64,000 nt of DNA from Sagittula salina (GCF_017813235.1 NZ_JAGISH010000003.1:357571-421570), one strand, 5' to 3'; positions 19,351 through 26,881 are shown, numbered from the stretch's first letter. A program made the numbers and translations. The notes: generated from the letters alone by a model not told the origin.

Positions 19351-20064
19351 ATGAACCGAATCGCCCCGCTGGCCCTTCTGGCTCTCCTGTCGCTTTCCGC
19401 CTGCGCCACGGCACCGATGCCCGTGCCCTCGCCGATATCGGGCTCCGCATCACCGGCACAGCTGCGCGCCAATCAGGCGGCGCGGCAGTTCGTGCAGGTT
19501 GTCGGAACGGTGGAACCCGTGGCCGAACGCGTCTGCCGCGAAAAGACGCGTGGTCTGAATTGCGACTTTCAGGTCGTGGTCGACGACCGCGTGGATCAGC
19601 CGCCGAACGCTTTCCAGACAGTCGACAGCTTCGGCCGCCCGGTGCTGGCCTTCAACCTCGGGCTCATCAACTCGGTGCACAACGCGGACGAGCTGGCCTT
19701 TGTCATGGGACACGAGGCGGCACACCACATCCGCGACCACCTGACCAAGACCCGCGAAAGCGCCACCGTCGGCGCGGTGGTCTTTGCCGGGATCGCGGCG
19801 ATCAGCGGCGCCGCCGCCGAGGACATCAAGAGCGCAGAGGAACTGGGTGCCGCCGTGGGTGCCCGCACCTACTCGAAGGATTTCGAACTGCAGGCCGATC
19901 AGCTGGGCACGGTCATCGCCTTCGACGCCGGTTTCGATCCGGTGCGCGGGGCGGCGTTCTTTGCGCGCATACCCGATCCGGGCAACCGCTTTCTTGGCAG
20001 CCACCCGCCAAACGCCGCGCGGCTCGATGTGGTGCGGCGGACGGCGGCGGACCTGCGGCGCTGA
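19351..20064 (+). CDS. M48 family metallopeptidase, lipoprotein
   Basis: This is a periplasmic, membrane-tethered zinc protease of the M48 type (compare BepA/LoiP, which act in outer-membrane quality control). The 237-residue product has a lipobox (LSAC, Cys18), the zinc-binding HEAAHH (His121, Glu122, His125) and a third ligand in DFELQAD (Glu179). FNLGLINSVHNADELAFVMG precedes the active site, as in the family. There are no TPR repeats, so it is a minimal form. It stands upstream of the three DUF6455 genes on the same strand. Confidence 0.92.
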   Translation: MNRIAPLALLALLSLSACATAPMPVPSPISGSASPAQLRANQAARQFVQVVGTVEPVAERVCREKTRGLNCDFQVVVDDRVDQPPNAFQTVDSFGRPVLAFNLGLINSVHNADELAFVMGHEAAHHIRDHLTKTRESATVGAVVFAGIAAISGAAAEDIKSAEELGAAVGARTYSKDFELQADQLGTVIAFDAGFDPVRGAAFFARIPDPGNRFLGSHPPNAARLDVVRRTAADLRR

Positions 20065-20154
20065 GCCCGTCCAGGCAGCGTTGACCTGAATCAAGGCGGC
20101 CCGGATGGTTCAGCGCCATGGTAGGAGCACTTCCCGAACCGAACGAGCCCGCCC

Positions 20155-20436
20155 ATGCACAGCGTCCGTACCCTGAAAAAACACGCCGACCTGGTGGACC
20201 GCATGGCCACGGCACAAGGGCTGGACCTCGAAGAGGACATGATGCGTGGGCGGCTCGGGTTCGCCGCGCTGGAGGATGCCGTGCTGCGGTGCACGGGCTG
20301 CGCGCGGCCCGACGACTGTACGCGCTGGCTCGACGGGCGCGATGCCAAAGCGGCGGCGCCTGTCGGCGCGCCGCCACTCTTTTGCCGCAACGAAGCGTTC
20401 TTTGCGGCGCTGAAACCGGAGCAATCCCATGGCTGA
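20155..20436 (+). CDS. DUF6455-type cysteine-motif protein (copy 1)
   Basis: The 93-residue product is the first of three tandem related genes. It has the shared motif C-x2-C-x5-C-x2-W-L (CTGCARPDDCTRWL) and a fourth cysteine late in FCRNEAFF. The N-terminal half is helical (LVDRMATAQGLDLEEDMMRGRL). Four cysteines in this spacing suggest metal or Fe-S binding, but this is inference. It overlaps copy 2 by eight bases. Confidence 0.8.
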   Translation: MHSVRTLKKHADLVDRMATAQGLDLEEDMMRGRLGFAALEDAVLRCTGCARPDDCTRWLDGRDAKAAAPVGAPPLFCRNEAFFAALKPEQSHG

Positions 20437-20776
20437 CGAACGCGTACGCCCGCCCGTTTTGCCCCGCGTCCACGGTGCGCCCGCTCCGATGGGTGATGAG
20501 ATGGAACATTACTGGCTGGTGCAGCGCGTGGCAAAGGCCACCGGCATCGACCTCGTGCAGGCCATGGAAAGGGGCGTGCTGGAACAGGCACGCTGGGCCG
20601 AAATCGTCACCAGTTGCCGCAGTTGCCACTGGACGGACGGCTGCGCCCGCTGGCTGGAAGCACATACCGAAGCAAAGGACGCGGAGGACCGCCCCCTGCC
20701 CGGCCCCTGCCTGAATCGCAGGCGACTGGCACAGGTTAAGGCCGACCTCGGGGAGATCAGTCAGCGCGAGGAGTGA
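20429..20776 (+). CDS. DUF6455-type cysteine-motif protein (copy 2)
   Basis: The 115-residue product has a longer N-terminal tail than its neighbours. It then has the shared helix (QRVAKATGIDLVQAMERGVL), the motif CRSCHWTDGCARWL and the late cysteine in CLNRRRLAQVK. It starts at ATG 20429 inside the end of copy 1. Its stop at 20774-20776 lies just before the start of copy 3, so all three genes are probably co-translated. The function is not known. Confidence 0.8.
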   Translation: MADERVRPPVLPRVHGAPAPMGDEMEHYWLVQRVAKATGIDLVQAMERGVLEQARWAEIVTSCRSCHWTDGCARWLEAHTEAKDAEDRPLPGPCLNRRRLAQVKADLGEISQREE

Positions 20777-20781
20777 GAACG

Positions 20782-21045
20782 ATGCAAAGGATGCTGGGCG
20801 ACCCGGCCCGTCATTTTTTCATGACGCGGGGTGTGGCGCGGGTGATGGGACTGAACCTCGGCGCCGCCATGGCCTGCGGCACGCTTGATCCGCACCACTA
20901 CGAGGAGATGGTGACGCGGTGCCGGGGCTGCGCACTGGTGGAAGCCTGCGAGGAATGGCTTTCTGCCCGGGTGGAGGTGAGCGCCGCGCCGCCGCCGGGC
21001 TGCTGCAACGCCGCCACGCTGTCGCGCCTCAAGGCCGGTCGTTGA
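20782..21045 (+). CDS. DUF6455-type cysteine-motif protein (copy 3)
   Basis: The 87-residue product starts at ATG 20782, chosen because GAGGAG lies eight bases upstream. A GTG at 20773 is the alternative. It shares the helix (RGVARVMGLNLGAAMACGTL), the motif CRGCALVEACEEWL and a late CC (GCCNAATLSRLK). It is the most compact copy. A hairpin follows about 48 bases past the stop and lies between this gene and the convergent reductase gene. Confidence 0.78.
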   Translation: MQRMLGDPARHFFMTRGVARVMGLNLGAAMACGTLDPHHYEEMVTRCRGCALVEACEEWLSARVEVSAAPPPGCCNAATLSRLKAGR

Positions 21046-21092
21046 GGCATCCCGCCCCGACTGTGTCCCGGCCCGCCCCCCGCGACGAAATC

Positions 21093-21114
21093 GCCCCGCA
21101 GTCGCCTGCGGGGC
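21093..21114. terminator. Hairpin between convergent genes
   Basis: GCCCCGCAG and CTGCGGGGC form a perfect 9-bp stem with a TCGC loop. It lies between the third DUF6455 gene and the reductase gene, which converge. There is no T-run on either side, so it is a probable but not classical bidirectional terminator. Confidence 0.5.
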
Positions 21115-21139
21115 CGGTGTCGGTTCATAAGGGGCGCCA

Positions 21140-22120
21140 TCAGTGGGCGCGCAGGTTCCGGGCCGATTCCTTGATCGCGTCGTACTGACCCGAGGGGCGG
21201 AAGCGCCACAGGTAGTCGGGCAGCACCGCTTCGGGCGCAGTCGGGTGAATGCCCAGATCGGGAAAACCCTTTTGCGTTCCGGTCATCACGTTGTCATGCC
21301 GCAACTGGGCAACCTGATCGCGGGTGATCTGTTGCGGCACGAGGCCCAGCGTCAGCGTATCCACCAACCCCATGACGGAGGCCATGGGCCGCGCGAGGAA
21401 GAAGGGGATGTTCACCATCAGCTTGCGACGCCGGATCACGCCCAGCATCTGCTGCATCAGTTCGCGGAAAGTCGCCGTTTCCGGCCCGCCCAGTTCATAG
21501 ATCCCGGTGGCCTCGCCCTTTGCCCCCATGCAGGCGGCCCGGGCGACGTCGTCGACATAGACCGGCTGGAACTTCGTCCCCGCGCCAACCAGCGGCAGCA
21601 CGGGACCAAAGCGGGTCATGGTTGCGAAGCGGTTGAAGAAGTCGTCCTCCGGCCCGAAAATGACAGAGGGGCGCAGGATCATGGCGTTCGGCATATGCTC
21701 CAGAACGCCCTGTTCGCCTGCCCCCTTGGAGGCGGCGTAGCCCGAGTCTGCCTCCGGGTCGGCGCCCATGGCGGAGAGGTGGACCATGGTCGGCACGCCC
21801 TGTTCCGCAGCGATACGGGCTATGCGGGTCGCACCCTCGGCCTGCACGGCCTCGAAATTGTTCTTTCCGCCCGCGTCAAACGTGCCGACGCAGTTCACCA
21901 CGGCATCGGCGCCCGCCAGGGCGGCGCGCACCGACGCGTCGTCGCGGATGTTGCAGAACACCGGCTCCACCTGGCCGACGGCGCCGTAGGGTTTGACAAA
22001 GAGCGCCTCGTTGGGGCGACGCACGGCGACGCGCACGCGCCAGCCGTCCTTTGCCATGCGGCGGGCAATGTAACGGCCGACAAAGCCGGATCCGCCATAG
22101 ATGGTGACGAGCTTGGACAT
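21140..22120 (-). CDS. NDUFA9-like NAD(P)-binding SDR protein
   Basis: These atypical short-chain dehydrogenases resemble the NDUFA9 accessory subunit of mitochondrial complex I. The 326-residue product has the Rossmann motif [22 protein letters not shown] at residues 5-26, the [21 protein letters not shown] stretch that replaces the classical catalytic Tyr region, [19 protein letters not shown], and [16 protein letters not shown]. The ATG at 22120 follows AAAGGAGAGGCGC. The longer start at 22177 was rejected. It is an electron-transport or ubiquinone-linked role by family; the substrate is not known. Confidence 0.88.
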   Translation of the reverse strand: MSKLVTIYGGSGFVGRYIARRMAKDGWRVRVAVRRPNEALFVKPYGAVGQVEPVFCNIRDDASVRAALAGADAVVNCVGTFDAGGKNNFEAVQAEGATRIARIAAEQGVPTMVHLSAMGADPEADSGYAASKGAGEQGVLEHMPNAMILRPSVIFGPEDDFFNRFATMTRFGPVLPLVGAGTKFQPVYVDDVARAACMGAKGEATGIYELGGPETATFRELMQQMLGVIRRRKLMVNIPFFLARPMASVMGLVDTLTLGLVPQQITRDQVAQLRHDNVMTGTQKGFPDLGIHPTAPEAVLPDYLWRFRPSGQYDAIKESARNLRAH

Positions 22121-22260
22121 GCGCCTCTCCTTTGCACCGGTTGCGAGTGGTTTAAGGCCATGTTGCAAGCGGGGCAAGATGGCCGTTTGACGCGATTTTC
22201 AAGGTGGATGGACGGTCGCACGGGCGGCGCGCGAAGGCTGCGATTATTTTCGAAGGGGGT

Positions 22261-22312
22261 GCGATTTTTCTCGAAAAATCGCGTTGACAGTCCCGCCGGC
22301 TGACCGTAGACA
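22261..22312 (+). promoter_or_regulatory. tRNA-Leu promoter with an inverted repeat just upstream
   Basis: TTGACA (22284-22289), 17 bases, then TAGACA (22307-22312) make a strong sigma-70-type promoter 20 bases upstream of the tRNA. Directly upstream, 22261-22282 is a perfect inverted repeat: GCGATTTTT and AAAAATCGC around a four-base loop. The repeat may be a terminator remnant or a regulatory site. Confidence 0.65.
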
Positions 22313-22331
22313 GCGCTCCACCAACTCCAGT

Positions 22332-22418
22332 GCCCAGATGGCGGAATTGGTAGACGCGCTGGTTTCAGGTACCAGTGGCCTAACGGTCGTGGAGGTTCGA
22401 GTCCTCTTCTGGGCACCA
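22332..22418 (+). tRNA. tRNA-Leu(CAG)
   Basis: The acceptor stem GCCCAGA (22332-22338) pairs with TCTGGGC (22408-22414), followed by discriminator A and an encoded CCA (22416-22418). The anticodon stem CTGGT/ACCAG encloses the loop TTCAGGT, giving anticodon CAG. A long variable arm and a T-arm with GGTTCGAGTCC confirm a type II leucine tRNA. The 3' end is followed at once by a terminator. Confidence 0.96.
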
Positions 22419-22422
22419 TAAT

Positions 22423-22459
22423 AAGCCCCTAAGGTTTTGAAACCTTGGGGGCTTTTTTG
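22423..22459 (+). terminator. Intrinsic terminator of tRNA-Leu
   Basis: AAGCCCCTAAGGTTT pairs with AAACCTTGGGGGCTT (one G-U pair), and a run of six T follows. It begins five bases after the encoded CCA. Part of it, ACCTTGGGGGCTT at 22442-22454, recurs at 23823-23835. Confidence 0.88.
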
Positions 22460-22483
22460 CATCTGGATTTTCATGCGCACCTT

Positions 22484-22905
22484 TTGCGGCCGACACTTCG
22501 TCGACAACACGCTTGATCGTCGGTTCGACATGGCCAAGCCGGACACGGAATGGGTGACCGATCCTACACCCCCACACAGCAGGGCTTCGCCTATCTTGCC
22601 GTGGTCGTTGATCTCTTCTTGAGCCGTGTCGCCGGCTGATCGATGCAGAGCCGCCAGACGACCGACGTCGTCCTGCAAGCTCTGCTGATGGCCACCTGGC
22701 AAAGAAAGCCTCGTGACGAAGCTCTGAGCCACTCCAAGGCAGCCAGTTCACCAGCATGGACTGGGCCGCTTTCCTGAATCCCACGACCTCGAGCACTGAG
22801 GCGCCGGCACAATTGCCATGACAATCCGGTCGCAGAGAGCGTCTTCGACTTTCTCAAGCGCGAACGGACCAGGCGCCGGCCCTTACCGCGCGCGCCACGG
22901 CTCAA
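22484..22905 (+). pseudogene. Decayed IS3-family transposase (OrfB) remnant
   Basis: Translated fragments in shifting plus-strand frames match the IS3 OrfB/DDE integrase pattern: NTLDRRFDMAKPDTEWVTD, then FAYLAVVVDLF with the expected S-R-V, then SMQSRQTTDVVLQALLMA, then GSQFTSMDWAAFL, and finally HNCHDNPVAESVFDFLKRER. At least three frameshifts and a stop break it, and the ends are missing. I see no terminal inverted repeats. The family call rests on recognised motifs, not on a search. Confidence 0.7.
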
Positions 22906-22934
22906 CCACGACTCCGTCCGATACGTGGACCCTC

Positions 22935-23710
22935 ATGCTTTCTGCCACCTCGTGTGAGGCCTGCGTGGCCTCGCCAGCCAGTCGCGCGGGGACGAACGAA
23001 AACCGTACGGCGAGCCTCAAGCCCCATGCGCGTCATGTACTGTGAAAGGGTCATGTCGCTGAGAACAGTCGCCCGCGCATTAGCAAAGAGATGGCTATCA
23101 CGCGCAAAGGGACGGGCCATGTCGATCACGGCCAGCGCCTCGGAGGACAGCGGGACGCGAAAATCAGTTGTCGCGCTTGTGGCCCTTCATTGCCGCGCTC
23201 GGCACGGGCCACACTTCGCCGTCGATCTGGGCAAGGCGCCAGTGCGGCAATGGGCCAGAGGGCACGCCCGTCAGGATCGGCAGACGCAACGCCAGATGCG
23301 TAAAGGTCTGTTCCTTCAAGGTCGCATGGAACGCGGGCGCCTCGGCCCACGGCATTGCGGATCTGTCTTTTCCTCGTGCCGGGATTTTCCCAGCAGAGCC
23401 TTGGCCTTTCCTGTCGCTGGCAAGTCCACGTCCAGACACAGCGCCGCCTGTGATCGGCGCGCGCGGTATTCCGCGCGGCGCTTTCGCGCTCCTTTTGCAG
23501 TTCACGGCCCTGTTTGGCGGAGCCGCGCCAGTCGTCGGCAATCTTGCGTGCTTGCGCCAGCGTTACACCAGGATACCCGCCCGGCGCCTTTCCCGCCGTC
23601 TGCCGTGAACCGTCATGCGCGGGAAACATTTTCCGCTGCCCTCTTGGCATTTGATCAGCCATAGGCCCGCGCCGTGACAATTATTGCCCGCCGGGGCGGT
23701 TTTCACGAAT
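22935..23710 (-). pseudogene. Decayed P4-type tyrosine recombinase (integrase) remnant
   Basis: Minus-strand fragments follow the order of a DUF4102-type site-specific integrase: NNCHGAGLWLIK and VHGRRRE, then GGYPGVTLAQARKIADDWRG, then MPWAEAPAFHATLKEQT with THLALRLPILTGV and QIDGEVWPVPSAAMKG. Then come IDMARPFARD, LSDMTLSQYMTRMGLEAR, and DWLAEATQASHEVAESM near the C-terminus. The fragments lie in different frames, and an internal part seems deleted. It lies next to tRNA-Leu, the usual integration target for such enzymes, so it is the relic of an integrated element. Confidence 0.72.
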
Positions 23711-23738
23711 GCAGCAAATGTCTGTCGCGTTCTGGCAA

Positions 23739-23749
23739 TATGGTGCCCA
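23739..23749 (-). repeat. Inverted copy of the tRNA-Leu 3' end (possible att remnant)
   Basis: TGGGCACCATA, read on the minus strand, is identical to 22410-22420, which spans the last acceptor base pairs, CCA and two following bases of tRNA-Leu. It lies just upstream of the integrase remnant, in the orientation expected if a tRNA end once abutted that gene. Confidence 0.35.
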
Positions 23750-23806
23750 TTCAAGGATGGGAAATCTGTCCGCCTTTCTGTCCGCCCCTAGATATGGATT
23801 TGCCCC

Positions 23807-23835
23807 GCCCCCCAAGTTTCTGACCTTGGGGGCTT
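23807..23835. repeat. Hairpin sharing 13 bases with the tRNA terminator
   Basis: GCCCCCCAAG and CTTGGGGGC form a stem between the integrase scar and the kinase gene. ACCTTGGGGGCTT at 23823-23835 is a direct repeat of 22442-22454, so the pair brackets the whole scar. It may be an attachment repeat, or simply a second terminator (here for the kinase gene ending at 23883). Confidence 0.45.
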
Positions 23836-23882
23836 ATCTGCTTTCGCTCCCATCGCGGGCGCCGCTACCGCTGGGCCATGCG

Positions 23883-25220
23883 TCAGGTCAGACGGAGCCG
23901 TACGGTCTGGCCCTGCCCCGCGCTGTCCTCCAGTACCATGCGCCCGCCAAGCCGTTCCATCGCGCCGGCCGTGATCGACAGACCGAGGCCACTGCCCTGC
24001 GGCCCCGTCGCCGGTCCGCGGACAAAACGCTCCATTGCCCGCTCGCGCAGGTCGCCAGTCAGACCGTGGCCTTCGTCGCTGATGACAAAGGCGATCTGTC
24101 CCTCCGCGCACTCCAGCCGGACCCGCACGTGCCCGGCGCGGGGCGAAGCGTGGATCGCATTCTCCACCACGTTGCGCAGCGCGGCGCGCAGCAGAAAAGG
24201 ATTGGTTTCCACCGGCGTCAGGTCGTCCGGCGTTTCGGTGTCCAGCGACACCTCACGCGTCCGCGCCAGCGTGTCGAGGTCCTCCAACGTCTCGCCCAGC
24301 AACTGGGTCAGGTCGGTCAACTCCGTGCCGAATTCGGCGCGCTCGACGCGGGCAAGTTCCAGCAACTGACGCACCATCCGATCTGTGCGATCCACCGACT
24401 TCTCGATCGCCGCAATGGCTTTTTCACGGATTGCCGGGTCGCCGGTTATACGAAGGAGCTGCGCCTGCGTCCGCAGCCCGGCCAGCGGGGTCTTTAGTTC
24501 GTGCGCGGCATAGGTGGTAAAGTCGCGCTCGGTCTCGCGGGCGGCGGCGAGGCGGGCAAAGAGGCTGTCGAGCGCGCGCCGTACAGGGCGGATCTCGCGC
24601 GGGGCCGCGCCGGGCGGCAGCGGCGACAGGTCCTGTGGCGGGCGGGCACGCAGGGTTTCCGCCAGCCGGTCAAGCGGCGCAAGACCGCGCGCCACGCTCA
24701 CCCAGATCAGCAGCGCGAGAATAGGCAGGATCAGCGCGGCGGGCAGCAGGAGTCCTTCGATCAGGTCAAAGATCAGCCTTTCGCGTACCGCCATGCTATC
24801 CCCCACCATGACGCGGACACCGAGCGCCTCGTTGGTCAGCGTGAAGACCCGCCATGGCTCCCCGTCGACGATGGAGCGCGAATAGCCGTCTTCCGCGGCG
24901 CTGGTCAGCCGCGATGCCGGCGCCCCGTCGGAGCGGCCCGCCATGGTGCCATCCAGCGCCCATATCTGGCAGGACAACTGTTTGGTGTAACCCGCCGCCT
25001 GTGCCATCGGCACCATCAGCGGCACCTGCGCGGCGCGGGCCACGGCGATTCGCTCGTCCGAGATCAGCGAGGATACCATGCGCGCGGCTTCGGCAAGGCG
25101 GGCGTCCAGCACCCGTTCGACTTCCGCCCGCGTCGAGGTCTGTATCCAGAAAGCCGCCGACAGCCAGACGGCCCCGGTTGCCAGAACGAGGATCAGGAAC
25201 AGTCTCAGCCGGATCGAGAT
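23883..25220 (-). CDS. QseC/PmrB-like sensor histidine kinase, apparent ATC start
   Basis: The product is an inner-membrane kinase of 445 residues. TM1 covers about 5-25 and TM2 about 155-178, with a 130-residue periplasmic sensor between. A HAMP-like linker follows, then the phospho-acceptor His240 (TYAAHELKTPLAGLR) and the ATP-binding N box (NVVENAIHAS), G1 (DEGHGL) and G2 (GSGLGLSI). The expected start, where relatives usually have M before SIRLRLF, is ATC at 25220-25218, with AGGAGG seven bases upstream. There is no ATG, GTG or TTG nearby in frame that keeps TM1. It overlaps the regulator gene by 16 bases. Confidence 0.85.
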   Translation of the reverse strand: MSIRLRLFLILVLATGAVWLSAAFWIQTSTRAEVERVLDARLAEAARMVSSLISDERIAVARAAQVPLMVPMAQAAGYTKQLSCQIWALDGTMAGRSDGAPASRLTSAAEDGYSRSIVDGEPWRVFTLTNEALGVRVMVGDSMAVRERLIFDLIEGLLLPAALILPILALLIWVSVARGLAPLDRLAETLRARPPQDLSPLPPGAAPREIRPVRRALDSLFARLAAARETERDFTTYAAHELKTPLAGLRTQAQLLRITGDPAIREKAIAAIEKSVDRTDRMVRQLLELARVERAEFGTELTDLTQLLGETLEDLDTLARTREVSLDTETPDDLTPVETNPFLLRAALRNVVENAIHASPRAGHVRVRLECAEGQIAFVISDEGHGLTGDLRERAMERFVRGPATGPQGSGLGLSITAGAMERLGGRMVLEDSAGQGQTVRLRLT

Positions 25221-25888
25221 GGCGTGCCCTCCTCTTCTGCGAGACGGTAGCCCAGCCCGCGCAGGGTTTCGATAAAACCCCGCCCGAGCTTGGCGCGGAG
25301 CTTGTGGACATGGACCTCGACGGTGTTGCTTTCGATTCCCTCCTGCCAACCGTAAAGCCGTTCTTCGAGCATCTGGCGGGACAACACCCGGCGCGGGTGT
25401 TCCATAAGCGCGTGCAGGATGGTGAATTCCCGGTGGGAAAAGGTGAGGTCCTTTTCCCCGAATCGTCCTCTCAGGGTGGCGGGATCGATGCGCAGGCCGT
25501 TGTGGCTGAGCGCGCCGCTGGCGCGCCCCTCGCGCCGCCGCAGCATCGCGCGCAGCCGGGCGGCCAGTTCGGTCAGGTCGAAGGGTTTGCCAAGGTAGTC
25601 GTCCGCTCCGGAATCCAGTCCGCGCACCCTGTCCTCTACCCGGTCCCGCGCAGTCAAAAGCAGGACCGGCAGGCGCTGCCCCTTGCGGCGCATCTCGGTC
25701 AGCAGATCGGTCCCCAACCCGTCGGGCAGCATGATATCCAGCACCATGCCGTCGAACTCCGAGGTTTCCAGCGCCAGCCGCGCATCTGCGAGCGTATAGA
25801 CATGGTCGGGGGTGAAGCCGGACAGGCGCAGCCCGACGGTCAGCCCGTCGGCCAGCACCTCGTCATCCTCCACGATCAATATCCGCAT
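25205..25888 (-). CDS. QseB/PmrA-like OmpR-family response regulator
   Basis: The 227-residue product has a receiver domain with Asp51 as phospho-acceptor (MVLDIMLPDGLG), LLLTARD, and Lys101 (LGKPFD). A winged-helix DNA-binding domain follows (LTFSHREFTILHALMEHPRRVLSR, SNTVEVHVHKLRAKLG, ETLRGLGYRL). The ATG at 25888 follows GGAGG. It is the first gene of a pair with the kinase. Three CTTAAG sites with 11-base spacing lie about 50 bases upstream of the start, which is the known binding pattern of PmrA/QseB-type regulators, so it is probably autoregulated. Confidence 0.92.
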   Translation of the reverse strand: MRILIVEDDEVLADGLTVGLRLSGFTPDHVYTLADARLALETSEFDGMVLDIMLPDGLGTDLLTEMRRKGQRLPVLLLTARDRVEDRVRGLDSGADDYLGKPFDLTELAARLRAMLRRREGRASGALSHNGLRIDPATLRGRFGEKDLTFSHREFTILHALMEHPRRVLSRQMLEERLYGWQEGIESNTVEVHVHKLRAKLGRGFIETLRGLGYRLAEEEGTPSRSG

Positions 25889-25937
25889 CCTGCCTCCTTC
25901 GGCGCCTGTTTGCGCCCGCGTGCCGTCGCCCGCCAAC

Positions 25938-25965
25938 CTTAAGTCAGCCTTAAGCCTCGCTTAAG
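25938..25965. promoter_or_regulatory. Triple CTTAAG box for the QseB/PmrA-like regulator
   Basis: CTTAAG occurs at 25938, 25949 and 25960, exactly 11 bases apart (N5 spacers). PmrA and QseB boxes are CTTAAT/CTTAAG repeats with five-base spacers. CTTAAG is palindromic, so the box can serve both the minus-strand regulator and the plus-strand region toward the L,D-transpeptidases. Confidence 0.7.
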
Positions 25966-26018
25966 GTTGGCTGTCCATCCAGCCTCCGTGAAAACAGTAC
26001 ACGTCCTGCGGGTCGCGC

Positions 26019-26210
26019 TTGCCGCCTTGTCGAATCCATATCCCACCCGGTCCGGCTGGGGGCAGGCTGATCGCGCGGAACAATTTCCGGGCTACGGCGC
26101 TTGGCTTCAACGGCACCCCGGCCTTTGCCACCGGACCCACGCTTTATGCCGATGCGCCGGACAAGGCGACCCTGTCGCAGGCCATCGCCACAGCCCGCGC
26201 CGAGAGTTGA
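26019..26210 (+). pseudogene. C-terminal remnant of a DsbA-like thioredoxin-fold protein
   Basis: This short frame ends in LIARNNFRATALGFNGTPAFATG, then LYADAPDKATLSQAIATARAES and a stop. That is the pattern of the last helix and cis-Pro strand of DsbA-family proteins (GxxGTPAF followed by a terminal helix). No CxxC motif or N-terminal half is present, and sequence before about 26073 is unrelated. It lies between the two-component operon and the L,D-transpeptidases, so it is probably a decayed member of that group. Confidence 0.4.
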
Positions 26211-26307
26211 GCAGTCGCATCCCGAATCCGGGCGGCACCCCGCCCCGACGCGGTTCGCAACCGGACCCGGCCAACAACGGGCCGGGCCACAATACAGGAG
26301 ACCGAGC

Positions 26308-26880
26308 ATGACAAGACAGTTTACCCGCCGCCACGCGCTGACGCTTTCCGCCGCCGCCGGCGTCAGCCTGTTCACCCCAGCCCACGCCCGCGCCGAAGGG
26401 AGGCCGTTGGCCGATGCACCGCGCCACAACGTCTCGAGCTTTTCGATGCAGGACTGGCGCGACCATTTCGACGACCTGGGCAAGGCCTCGATCGTCGCCG
26501 ACACGGAATCGCGCGCGCTGCATTTCTGGAACCACGACGGAACGGATTACCGCGTGTTTCCGACCTCCGTGCCGATCTCTGACGAACTGACAAAGCGCGG
26601 CTATACCTCCATCGTACGAAAGAAGACGGGGCCATCATGGACGCCGACGCCGTCGCAGCTGAGGCGCTATCCCGACTGGAAGCCAATCGGACCCGGCCCG
26701 GACAACCCTCTGGGCACGCATGCCATGTACCTCGGCTGGCCCGCCTATATCATCCACGGCACGCACGACACGCGGAAGATCGGGCGGCGATCCTCGGACG
26801 GGTGCATCGGGCTGTACAACGAAATGATCGCCGAGTTGTTCGAACTTTGCCCGGTGGGCACGCAGGTGCGGGTGATCTGA
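26308..26880 (+). CDS. L,D-transpeptidase (YkuD domain), Tat-type signal, SDGC active site
   Basis: L,D-transpeptidases form 3-3 crosslinks in peptidoglycan or attach proteins to it, in the periplasm. The 190-residue product starts at ATG 26308 after AGGAGACCGAGC. It has an N-terminal twin-arginine-like signal (FTRRHALTLSAAAG). The YkuD core has PSWTPTPSQL, NPLGTHAMYLG, the conserved His150 (YIIHGTHD) and catalytic Cys166 in SSDGCIGLYN. The residue before GC is Asp rather than the usual His. The next gene starts one base after its stop and is a paralogue. Confidence 0.9.
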   Translation: MTRQFTRRHALTLSAAAGVSLFTPAHARAEGRPLADAPRHNVSSFSMQDWRDHFDDLGKASIVADTESRALHFWNHDGTDYRVFPTSVPISDELTKRGYTSIVRKKTGPSWTPTPSQLRRYPDWKPIGPGPDNPLGTHAMYLGWPAYIIHGTHDTRKIGRRSSDGCIGLYNEMIAELFELCPVGTQVRVI

Positions 26881-26881
26881 G

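Noticed and set aside
25221-25349. Upstream extension of the QseC-like kinase
   Set aside because: It would overlap the response regulator by about 145 bases. The extra residues are Arg/Pro-rich and unlike a kinase N-terminus.
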